Shown here: positions 6,425-14,153 of the stretch, in pieces | Layout: the number at the start of each line of letters is the position of its first letter | How positions within the stretch are numbered: the first letter of the stretch is position 1 | Assembly (NCBI GenBank): GCA_964591275.1 | Contig: CAZQAE010000061.1 | Location: 1-30,103, forward strand | Direction of reading: 5' to 3' | DNA length: 30,103 bases | DNA from: G963674685 sp964591275 | Lineage (GTDB): Bacteria > Lernaellota > Lernaellaia > JACKCT01 | Notes under the pieces: generated by a model | The model's input: the letters and a program-made list of their open reading frames with translations, nothing else | Told to the model about the DNA's origin: nothing | Databases searched by the model: none | Program-made: the position numbers and the translations under genes

Positions 6425-7780
6425 TTAGTTGCTCATTTCCTTCAGGAAGGGTGTAATGTTGGCCGCCTCACGCGGACCGATCAACACCTCCCAATCCGTC
6501 CCCAATTCTTCCTCAAGCTCACCGCTGATAATCGCAGAAACTCCTGGAATGATGATCTTGCGGTTTTTAAACTGATCAGGGATTCCTGCCTTTTTGACAG
6601 CCATACCGATAAGATCGCCGGCGAATTTTCCCGCGGCCCAAGCCGTAAGCACCGAAAGACCTTCCGTATCCACAACTAACAATCTGGCCGGGATGCGGCT
6701 GGCTTCGATCTCACCGGATACGATGAAGTAGCTCAGGGCAAAGTTGCAGGTGACCAGCATCGGAGAATCGTCGGTTACGGCGCCGATCTCATAAACCATC
6801 GGTTCGGTAACCATCGGTCGCTGCGGGTCGGTGTAAATATTGAGTCTCTGAAGAAGCAGCGGGAACAGCGTTTCACCGTAGAAATTGGACAGAACGAGAA
6901 TACCCGCATATTTGGCAATGAAGGTTCCGGCGTAGAGTGCCTCCTTGATTGGATCATCCGTCATTTCGCACGGGAAAGCGATCGTCGGATAACCCCAGGG
7001 CTTGTACTTTTTGAGCAGCGGCCCCCTGCGGAAAGCAATCTGGTCGCTAAAAGCCTGTTTGATTTCACGAGATCCTGTATCGATAACCAAGTCTTTGACA
7101 TCCATGCCCACCAGCTTTTCCGTGAGAGCGGCGACGTTATCCAACCCGTCGGCCTTGACGGCCAGTGGGCAGCCGGTTTCTTTGGCCAGGGCACCCATTT
7201 CATCAACGTTGTCCGCTGTCGCGGCGTAGAGCAGCGGCTTGCGTCCGGCCAGCGCTTCCGCGTCGGCTTTGAGCAGATCAACGCTGTCGGCCATCAGCAC
7301 AAATTCCGCACCTGCGACATCCTTGGCCTTATTGATCAGGCCCAGGAACTTATCCTTGTCGCCGCTAAGGCTTTTCACTGCGAACAGATCGCCCTTCAAT
7401 GTCAGACCAATGCGATCATATTGAAGTTCGCCAAAGCGCGCCAGGCGCGCATCGATCTCAGCGTTGTCCATTTCGTCGGTCAGCAGCATAGCCAAACCGG
7501 TCTTGTTGACGAAGGTCTTTTCGTGACGGAAAAGCACCGTTTCGCCGCCCAGTTTCACCTGGCTGTCCCCGGCGCCGATGGCCAGCGCACGAATCGGGGG
7601 GGTGCTGGCTTCGGATAAAGCCGCTTTCCCCTCGTCCGAAATGTAGGGGCACTTCGCCAACTCCGCTTTGCCGCCGGCCAGAGCCATGGCAAAGGCGAGA
7701 CAAGTCGGCACCCCGCACTCTTTACAGTTTGTCTTCGGCAGGAACTTGTATATCTGAATTCCGGATAATGCCATTTTCAT
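6425..7780 (-). CDS. acsC: Corrinoid/iron-sulfur protein large subunit
   Basis: The 451-aa protein starts with the [4Fe-4S] domain of AcsC/CdhE: C19-x2-C22-x4-C27-x16-C44. Next comes a TIM barrel, and the C-terminal corrinoid-binding Rossmann part includes IIIPGVSAIISGELEEELG. With AcsD it carries the methyl group from AcsE to AcsB. The cluster reductively reactivates Co(II). The start at 7780 has AAGGAG 5 nt upstream, 10 bp after the acsB stop; Met3 is an alternative start. Length and motifs are normal. Confidence 0.96.
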   Translation of the reverse strand: MKMALSGIQIYKFLPKTNCKECGVPTCLAFAMALAGGKAELAKCPYISDEGKAALSEASTPPIRALAIGAGDSQVKLGGETVLFRHEKTFVNKTGLAMLLTDEMDNAEIDARLARFGELQYDRIGLTLKGDLFAVKSLSGDKDKFLGLINKAKDVAGAEFVLMADSVDLLKADAEALAGRKPLLYAATADNVDEMGALAKETGCPLAVKADGLDNVAALTEKLVGMDVKDLVIDTGSREIKQAFSDQIAFRRGPLLKKYKPWGYPTIAFPCEMTDDPIKEALYAGTFIAKYAGILVLSNFYGETLFPLLLQRLNIYTDPQRPMVTEPMVYEIGAVTDDSPMLVTCNFALSYFIVSGEIEASRIPARLLVVDTEGLSVLTAWAAGKFAGDLIGMAVKKAGIPDQFKNRKIIIPGVSAIISGELEEELGTDWEVLIGPREAANITPFLKEMSN

Positions 7781-7790
7781 ACGCTCCTTG

Positions 7791-9995
7791 CTACATGATT
7801 GGTTCCATGGTTAACGCCGGATGCTTCTTCTCTTCCAGGAAGGACAGAATCTCCTCTTCCGAAGTGCCCACGGTCTCGTCGGCGATCCGATCCAGAAGGT
7901 CGGCGATGCCCTCTTCATCTGCTCGCTTAGCGAAACGTTCCCTGATTTCCTCTTTTAGTCGCTTGGGCATCCAGACGATGCGCGTGAGTCCGCCTTCCGC
8001 CTGGATAAACTTTTTGCTGGTGATGTAGAACTTGGAATGACCGAAGAAGCCGGGCGTAACGTTTCCGCCGCCCACGGTGCCGGCCAGAGTGGTGAATTTC
8101 ATCCCGCATGGCGTCATACCCGTGTAATCGCGATCAACTGTCATGATGCCGTTGCATGTGGGCAAAACAGCCGCGATGGCCTCGAAACACCCGCAGGAAG
8201 TCATCGGCTCGCGCATGATGCTGTAAGCGTCGACGCTCGCGACATTGCCACGCGAAGCCTTAAAAACGAAATCGTTGACGCCGGACCATTGCCCAAACAG
8301 GGCATCGATCGTGGTGCCCTTGAGGACGGGCTGATTCGGCCCGGTGGGATTGATCTCGTTGGAGGCTTTGCAATCCAGCCAGGAATATGCGCCACAGAGT
8401 CCGGTGCGTTCCGGAGTAATAATGCACACGTGGTTCGGCGCGAAGCTCTGACACAGTGTGCAACTGTAGAAGGGGTCGGTATCCTCGTCAGTCATGCCCT
8501 CAATGCGCTCATCGCGCAGTTTGTAGCTGGCGCGCGCCTGGGCGAGGATTTCCTGGACTTTGTCCTCTTCCGTGTAAATTTTGACCTGAACCTTGTCGAA
8601 AATGCTGCCGAAGTCCTCGTGGTACTTGGCATGCAGAATGCTACCCAGGTGCTCCAATTTGAAGCCCTTTTCCACGGCGGACTTGCCGACGCGCAACCAG
8701 GCGATATCCCTTTGCCCGATGTGCATAACGCCTTGGGCATAATTGATCAAATGGTGAATCTGGCGTTCCAGGATCGGCTCGAAATCCGCCTGCATCTGAC
8801 GTCCGGCGACTTCAACCTTAATGGCCAAAGGCAGCTTCGATTTCGGCTCCACATCAGCCAGTTCAGGACCGAAGACCTCAATCTTACCGTCTTCAACCTG
8901 ATCCATCGGCAGCGATTCGGTCCATTCCACCGCTGCGGTGCGACCGCCGCCGGCCTCCAAGTAGATTTCATCGCCGCGAACTCGCTCGCCTTCGAATGCC
9001 GGTCCGTAGGATACAGGGATCGGCACTTCGGTAATCTGGACTTTTAGGCCGCGAACTTCCGTAGCCTTCTCGACGATTTTATCATGGGGAACGTTGCTGA
9101 CCACATGCTCGTATGTGCATACGCCGGTGGGCAGAATTTCGGGAATCGGAGTATCAGCGATCACCGGGAAACCGTAATTCACCGCGCCCAGTCCCGTCGC
9201 GTACCACTCTTCCTCGACCAGACCCAGGGTCATGGCGAAAGCGAAGATGCGATCCTTGTTGTAGATCAGAAGCTTGCGGAAATCTCCCGGCTGGATGCTG
9301 CCGAAGCTCATGGCCGCCCTGGTGGCGAAACCGAAAGCAAAGACAGCCGCAGAAGTATCGGGACCGAAGGACACCAGACGGGTGCCCCATCCGATCTGCA
9401 CGCCGGATTCGATGAGCTGTTCGGAAAAAGTTTTCCCGTTCGTACTGCCGGCCATAAAAACGTAGAGGCTCTTCTTTTGGAGTTCCTCAGCAATGGACAC
9501 CGCAATCTCGGGTGTCGGCGCCGCGCCCAGAATGGCCGCAAAACCAGGGGCGGAGCCATCGACGAATTCCACTCCGCGCTTTCTCAAAATGACGTCGTCC
9601 GCCGCGCCCAACCAAATTTTCTCAGGCGTAATATCCTCGCCGCCCTGATAATATTCGGGATCTTCGACGTAGCGAATGGCTTCAATGAGTTCCTGCGCGA
9701 ACAGCGTCGCCATGCCTGCGTCCAGCGCCGGCCCCAGGTAGGGCAAATGAACCCTTTCCCTGACCAGCGGCGGCAACAGCGTTTCACAACGCTCAATGAC
9801 AGCCTTCATGTCTCCCAACGTCTTTACCGGGACGCCAAGAATACCGTAAATGACCGGAAGATAGTATCCAGTATTTGGGAAACCGGCCTCTTTTTCAGGA
9901 CCATATTTTTCCAATGCCGCAGCCAGTTTTTCCTTAGCCTGGGCGACAAAACTATAAGCGCCTCGAATACCCGCAGCCGCTATGATTTTTGACAT
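7791..9995 (-). CDS. acsB: Acetyl-CoA synthase (CODH/ACS subunit carrying the A-cluster)
   Basis: The 734-aa product is full length for bacterial AcsB. A-cluster ligands are all present: C512, C515, C524 and C534 for the [4Fe-4S] cube, and the C601-G-C603 motif that binds the distal Ni. These sit at a constant offset of 6 from the Moorella residues (506, 509, 518, 528, 595, 597). The N-terminal ~310 residues contain the domain that docks onto CooS. The enzyme condenses CO, the methyl group from AcsCD and CoA into acetyl-CoA. It lies between cooS and acsC in the classical order. No truncation or fusion. Confidence 0.97.
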   Translation of the reverse strand: MSKIIAAAGIRGAYSFVAQAKEKLAAALEKYGPEKEAGFPNTGYYLPVIYGILGVPVKTLGDMKAVIERCETLLPPLVRERVHLPYLGPALDAGMATLFAQELIEAIRYVEDPEYYQGGEDITPEKIWLGAADDVILRKRGVEFVDGSAPGFAAILGAAPTPEIAVSIAEELQKKSLYVFMAGSTNGKTFSEQLIESGVQIGWGTRLVSFGPDTSAAVFAFGFATRAAMSFGSIQPGDFRKLLIYNKDRIFAFAMTLGLVEEEWYATGLGAVNYGFPVIADTPIPEILPTGVCTYEHVVSNVPHDKIVEKATEVRGLKVQITEVPIPVSYGPAFEGERVRGDEIYLEAGGGRTAAVEWTESLPMDQVEDGKIEVFGPELADVEPKSKLPLAIKVEVAGRQMQADFEPILERQIHHLINYAQGVMHIGQRDIAWLRVGKSAVEKGFKLEHLGSILHAKYHEDFGSIFDKVQVKIYTEEDKVQEILAQARASYKLRDERIEGMTDEDTDPFYSCTLCQSFAPNHVCIITPERTGLCGAYSWLDCKASNEINPTGPNQPVLKGTTIDALFGQWSGVNDFVFKASRGNVASVDAYSIMREPMTSCGCFEAIAAVLPTCNGIMTVDRDYTGMTPCGMKFTTLAGTVGGGNVTPGFFGHSKFYITSKKFIQAEGGLTRIVWMPKRLKEEIRERFAKRADEEGIADLLDRIADETVGTSEEEILSFLEEKKHPALTMEPIM

Positions 9996-10051
9996 TTAAC
10001 CTTCTCCTGCTTGCGTTTGAAGTTCGGTTATCAAACGAAACCAGCCGTTTT

Positions 10052-12004
10052 CTACTCGATCTCTCGACGGTCCGCCATATCCATCAACATTCTTTCCCTT
10101 GCCTTGTCGATGCCAAGAGCTTTGCGCTTGGAATCGATGTGATCAATCATTAAGTGAGCCGCCTTAATGGGATCAGGCTCAAAAGCCCATTTCCCGCCAA
10201 GGTCTTTCTCAATCCCGTTGAAGAGATAGTCGGTCAGTTTCGGGGCGCCCAGCGTCGGGAACGACACGCCGAAGACCGTATAAACGCCACTGGCAACAAA
10301 GTAGTGACCAATCGAAATGGCTTTTTCACTCATCCACTCCGGTGCAGCGCCCGCTACAGGCAGATCAGAGATATCATCGCCCAGGCCGCCTTCTTTTACG
10401 ACAGCCGTAGCGGCCATCAATATGCGCGAGTTGTCCACGCAGGAGCCCATGTGCAGCACCGGCGGAAGTCCGACGGTTTCGCAAACTTCAGCCAATCCGG
10501 CTCCGGCGTACTTCGCCGCCGCTTCGGGAACCATCAGGCCCGCCTTGGCGCACGCGATAGCCGAGCAGCCCGTCTGAAGTACGATGACATCGTGCTTGAT
10601 CAATTCCTTGACCATGTCCACGTGCCCTTGGTCAAGAGCTATGTGAGGATTGTTGCAACCCACGACGCCAGCTATGCCGCGAATACGACCGCTGATGATG
10701 GCTTCATTGAGAGGACGATATGAGGAGCGAAAAATGCCGCCCAACTGGTAACCGATAGTCTCGTGGGAGAAACCGCCCACCATGTCCGTCTTGCAATCCG
10801 GAACCAGTCCCTCTCCCTTGCGGTTCTTGAAGTTCTCAACAGCCTCTTTAACGATTTTCTCCGCCGTTTCCATGGCTTTATCTTCATGGAACTCGATATG
10901 CGTGGCGCCTTCGATCTTTCCACGAGTGTTCGTTGTAAAAACCTTGGTGTGGTAGCACTGGGCCACAACCGGCAGAGACTGGAAGATACACTGCACATCC
11001 AGAATCATAGCGTCGCAAACACCTGTTGTTATTGCCAGTTCCTGCTGAAGGAAATTGCCCGCGATGGGGATGCCGTGACGCATGAGAATTTCGTTGGCCG
11101 TGCAACAGATGCCGCTCAGCGTTATACCCTTGGCTCCCATTTTTTCCGCCAGAACCAGCATCTTGGGATCCCGCGAAGCCGCTACGATCATTTCACTGAG
11201 CAGAGGCTCATGACCATGGACAACGATGTTGACATTTTCCTTTTCGAAAACGCCCAGGTTAACCTCTGAGACCACCGGAGCGGGAGTGCCGAACATAATG
11301 TCCTGCAACTCGGTGGCAATCATCGATCCGCCCCAGCCATCGCCGATCGCTGTACGTGTGGCTTGCTTGATGATGTTCTTGTATTCCATGTCCACGCCAA
11401 TGTGCGTGCGGTGCATCATCTCAACGATCTCGCGATCCACGCCGCGCGGAACAACTCCCATCTTGCGCCACAGTTCCTGGCGCTTAAGAGGAGCACGCTT
11501 GATTAACTCTATCTCGCCGCTTTGTTGACCGAAGATAGCCAGAGACTTCTCCGCAACATCAAGGGCAATGTCTTTAAGCTCACGTTCTCCGATCTCAATG
11601 CCGAAATCCATCGCCAACTTGTATAGTTTCTGCTCGTCCTTGATTCCGTAATCTTTGAGTTCGCCTTTGACAGCCGCCAAAAATGTTTCAGCAACTCCAC
11701 GACCATGGTCCGAATGCGCAGACGCTCCGCCCGCCGTCATTCTTCCAAACTGGCGAGCCGCCATGGTGTCGGCAGTCGCACCACAGATACCGACGGCCAG
11801 CTTTCCGCCCTTGGGGCTGATTCGGCAAGGTCCCATGCTACAGTGGCGACAGCAAAGTCCGGCCTGGCCGAAAGTGCATTGAGGTTTTTGTTTTTCGTAT
11901 CGATCCCAGCAAAGTTCAACATTATCGTCGCAAGCCTTAGTGATCAGCTGAAGAGATGCAGCATCAATCGCTTTGGCCATCGGTACTTTTTCTTCTTTCG
12001 CCAT
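10052..12004 (-). CDS. cooS/acsA: Ni-dependent carbon monoxide dehydrogenase, CODH/ACS catalytic subunit
   Basis: The 650-aa protein reversibly reduces CO2 to CO at the [Ni-4Fe-S] C-cluster and channels CO to AcsB. D-cluster C43 and C51 and B-cluster C52, C55, C60 and C74 are present at a constant offset of 4 from Carboxydothermus CODH-II. C-cluster ligands appear in VVHGHEP (His), SGICCTANE, GVVGCNN, QTGCSAIACAK and HMGSCVDNSR. The start at 12004 has an AAGGGG site and is preceded by a stable hairpin (12017-12052). Its position directly before acsB marks it as the ACS-associated form rather than a stand-alone CooS. Confidence 0.97.
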   Translation of the reverse strand: MAKEEKVPMAKAIDAASLQLITKACDDNVELCWDRYEKQKPQCTFGQAGLCCRHCSMGPCRISPKGGKLAVGICGATADTMAARQFGRMTAGGASAHSDHGRGVAETFLAAVKGELKDYGIKDEQKLYKLAMDFGIEIGERELKDIALDVAEKSLAIFGQQSGEIELIKRAPLKRQELWRKMGVVPRGVDREIVEMMHRTHIGVDMEYKNIIKQATRTAIGDGWGGSMIATELQDIMFGTPAPVVSEVNLGVFEKENVNIVVHGHEPLLSEMIVAASRDPKMLVLAEKMGAKGITLSGICCTANEILMRHGIPIAGNFLQQELAITTGVCDAMILDVQCIFQSLPVVAQCYHTKVFTTNTRGKIEGATHIEFHEDKAMETAEKIVKEAVENFKNRKGEGLVPDCKTDMVGGFSHETIGYQLGGIFRSSYRPLNEAIISGRIRGIAGVVGCNNPHIALDQGHVDMVKELIKHDVIVLQTGCSAIACAKAGLMVPEAAAKYAGAGLAEVCETVGLPPVLHMGSCVDNSRILMAATAVVKEGGLGDDISDLPVAGAAPEWMSEKAISIGHYFVASGVYTVFGVSFPTLGAPKLTDYLFNGIEKDLGGKWAFEPDPIKAAHLMIDHIDSKRKALGIDKARERMLMDMADRREIE

Positions 12005-12016
12005 CGGGTCCCCTTG

Positions 12017-12052
12017 ATCCTGAGTCTAAACAGAAGCAGCTTCGACCAGGAT
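12017..12052 (-). promoter_or_regulatory. Stem-loop in the cooS leader
   Basis: ATCCTG (12017-12022) pairs with CAGGAT (12047-12052). The stem continues with GTC/GAC after a single bulged base and can hold a small inner GAAG/CTTC stem. It ends about 12 nt before the cooS ATG, so it could affect mRNA processing or ribosome loading. There is no U-tract, so it is not a terminator. Confidence 0.35.
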
Positions 12053-12119
12053 TAAAGTGTTTTTTGTGGGGTGGATAATGTTCAACTCTATTATTTTAAA
12101 TTGCCGCTGACGACATTCG

Positions 12120-13058
12120 TTATTTCGACATTTCCTCAATGTATTCGCGCACATATTTCAACGATTCCGGATGCCGAAGAACCAGGATGTCGGCACCGGC
12201 CAGCAGCAATGAGACAGCGGTGATTCCTTCAATGGTCACTCCGCGTTTCACGGGATCGCCCCAAGTCGGCTCCTCGGCGCCGGCTTTGGCTTCCTTGGTC
12301 TTCCAGACCTCTTTGCCGATGTTGACAAACATGGGGAAGGCCAATTTTTCGTCGCCCTGCATCAGCGCGGCCATGCGGGCTCGCTCCATAACCGTGTAAG
12401 TGTACTCCAGGCCGTAGCCCAAGCCGCCAACCGTAGGATCGATAAGAATGTTCTCATCGGCCATGCCGAGATTGCCCAGCAAAATGTTGAGCTGCTTAGC
12501 GAGGTTGATGTCAATCGGCGTATTGGCGACAACCTTGTGCTTGTAACCGATAGCGCCGGCGCCAACCTGCTTGTAATTCCCCTCAACGACAGGTCCGAGA
12601 ATCAGTTGTTTGAAATCAACGCCCTCGGCAACCGCACGCAATGTCTTGCCGTCTTTTTCCTCATTGTCCACACCCCATACAATCAGCGGCACGTCGATGG
12701 CCGCAGCCACCTTCTTGACCGTCTCCACAGCTTGTCCAACAGGGGCGTTGTCTTCATTGGGATCGGTGCTCTTGAGCGTCAGCACGATCGCGTCCGCGCC
12801 AAACTCGACGCATTTTTTCGCCCACGCCACAGGATCGCCGTAGCAATCGGAATAGACGCTGTTCAGAGAGTCAGCCCAATCGTCAGGCGTTATATCCCAT
12901 ATTTCCATAGCGATCTTAGCCTTATGAGGCGTCTGACCCTCGAAGGTATGGAAGGGATATGCGTTTTCTCCACCCAGGGTAAAGCTCTTTTCGCCTTCAC
13001 CCAGCGTGATTTCTTTGATAGTGCCGGAGGCTTCTACTTTTGGAAATTCTGCCGCCAT
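12120..13058 (-). CDS. acsD: Corrinoid/iron-sulfur protein small subunit
   Basis: The 312-aa TIM-barrel protein matches AcsD/CdhD: GGENAYPFHTFEG near the N-terminus, ADAIVLTLKSTDPN in the barrel, LIDPTVGGLGYGLEYTY, and a C-terminal GADILVLRHPESL. It dimerises with AcsC and cradles the corrinoid during methyl transfer. GAGGGG precedes the ATG. It is followed by cooS after 115 bp and preceded by a 70-aa unknown gene 35 bp away. The order acsD-cooS-acsB-acsC-acsE differs from the Moorella order, where acsC and acsD are adjacent. Confidence 0.95.
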   Translation of the reverse strand: MAAEFPKVEASGTIKEITLGEGEKSFTLGGENAYPFHTFEGQTPHKAKIAMEIWDITPDDWADSLNSVYSDCYGDPVAWAKKCVEFGADAIVLTLKSTDPNEDNAPVGQAVETVKKVAAAIDVPLIVWGVDNEEKDGKTLRAVAEGVDFKQLILGPVVEGNYKQVGAGAIGYKHKVVANTPIDINLAKQLNILLGNLGMADENILIDPTVGGLGYGLEYTYTVMERARMAALMQGDEKLAFPMFVNIGKEVWKTKEAKAGAEEPTWGDPVKRGVTIEGITAVSLLLAGADILVLRHPESLKYVREYIEEMSK

Positions 13059-13093
13059 GGTTAGTTTCCCCTCTTCATTAATATGGAAATGGT

Positions 13094-13306
13094 TCAGGCA
13101 GGGTTCTTGCGTTTTTCGCTGCCAAACCCTTCTTCAGCATACCAATATCGGTCGGCCGTCATTAAATAACCGAGCATCTCTTTTCGGTCTCGCAACTTCG
13201 TTTGCCACCGGTCGATTGTATCCGGCTTGCCCTCTTTATAGGAAGCTGCAAGAACTTCGACATCCTCGCCCGTATGAGACTTTTTCATCTCTGTCTTGAA
13301 ATTCAC
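13094..13306 (-). CDS. Small protein of unknown function at the head of the acs genes
   Basis: The 70-aa product is highly charged (many Lys, Glu, Asp) with a central Trp/Tyr-rich stretch (RWQTKL, ADRYWYAEEGFG). It has no Cys, no membrane segment and no family I recognise. A GTG start at 13306 is chosen because GGAGGGG lies about 9 nt upstream; ATG 13288 is an alternative. It has its own strong ribosome-binding site, sits 35 bp before acsD and is first after a 181-bp gap with a possible promoter. It is therefore probably a real gene transcribed with the acs set. A small accessory or regulatory role is speculation. Confidence 0.65.
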   Translation of the reverse strand: MNFKTEMKKSHTGEDVEVLAASYKEGKPDTIDRWQTKLRDRKEMLGYLMTADRYWYAEEGFGSEKRKNPA

Positions 13307-13384
13307 GGTATATCCCCTCCTTTTTTATTTGAGAGTTTCAAACCTTTTTAATTTTCCCCGGCAGCCCTGTCGAGGTGCGAATTT

Positions 13385-13411
13385 TTTTTACAAAAGCCCC
13401 CGCTTTGTCAA
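13385..13411 (-). promoter_or_regulatory. Possible internal promoter for the acs half of the cluster
   Basis: In the 181-bp gap between the NuoG-like gene and the 70-aa gene, the minus strand has a perfect -35 TTGACA (13411-13406). The only nearby -10-like hexamer is TAAAAA (13390-13385) with a short 15-nt spacer. The gap is much longer than other spacings in the cluster, which supports an internal transcription start, but the -10 is poor. Confidence 0.3.
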
Positions 13412-13487
13412 GGCTTCCCGGTGCCTTCTCGCATTTTCTAATCATAAGGTCACACAAGATTAATTCCCTTGACAATGACCCTTACAC

Positions 13488-14153
13488 TTAATCATTCTCG
13501 CCCTTTTTATTGCTTTCACGTAGGTAAATCGCGCCCACTGGGCAGACTCCAGCGCAAGCAAGGCAGTCGCCGCATTCCTGCTCGGCCAAAGGTTCTCCGT
13601 CAAAAGTTCCAACCCTCGTCGCAAGGTTCCGATTCATGAAATCCAGAACCTTTTTCCCAACAACATTATTACACACATGCACGCATCGACCGCATAACAC
13701 GCAATGATTGGGATTCATGCCCATTTCCGGGCGGCTTTCGTCCACAGGCCAATCAGGCTCTATCATAGGCAGGCGTTTCGGCTTCAAACGAAATTTTCGT
13801 TTCTTCGCTATCTCCTGCAGGGCGCATCGACCATTGCCGGGACAGAACTTGCAATCAATCCGATGCACGGACATCAGCATCTCAAAGGCCGAAGCCACCA
13901 AACGATCCACCGCCTCGCTTCTCGTGCTCACCACCATGCCGTCTTGGACTTTCAGGGTGCAGCTCGTAACCGGTTTATCCATTCCTTCAACTTCCACAAA
14001 ACACAGACGACAGGAATTTCTCGGCGGATCAACCCCCTCCATGGCGCAAAGGTTTGGAATAAATATCCCAGCGGCCAAGGCTCTGAAAAGAAGCGTTTCA
14101 CCCTCTATCGCCTCAATCTTTTGCCCGTCGATGATGATTTCAATCGGGGTCAA
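13488..14153 (-). CDS. Short NuoG/HydA-N-terminus-like iron-sulfur protein
   Basis: This 221-aa protein equals only the electron-relay front end of NuoG, Fe-hydrogenase or formate dehydrogenase. It has a [2Fe-2S] ferredoxin domain (C36, C48, C51, C65), the His-Cys3 [4Fe-4S] domain (H97, C101, C104, C110) and a 2x[4Fe-4S] domain (C151/154/157/161 and C194/197/200/204). It has no H-cluster or molybdopterin domain. The open frame begins at 14225, but I place the start at TTG 14153: AAGGAG ends 7 nt before it and the ferredoxin fold starts immediately. This gives a 14-nt overlap with the nuoF stop. It should wire the NuoE/NuoF NADH module to ferredoxin or an external catalytic subunit. Confidence 0.88.
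   Translation of the reverse strand: MTPIEIIIDGQKIEAIEGETLLFRALAAGIFIPNLCAMEGVDPPRNSCRLCFVEVEGMDKPVTSCTLKVQDGMVVSTRSEAVDRLVASAFEMLMSVHRIDCKFCPGNGRCALQEIAKKRKFRLKPKRLPMIEPDWPVDESRPEMGMNPNHCVLCGRCVHVCNNVVGKKVLDFMNRNLATRVGTFDGEPLAEQECGDCLACAGVCPVGAIYLRESNKKGEND

Noticed and set aside
8037..9047. 336-aa plus-strand open frame opposite acsB
   Set aside because: Antisense shadow of a gene whose A-cluster residues are all intact.
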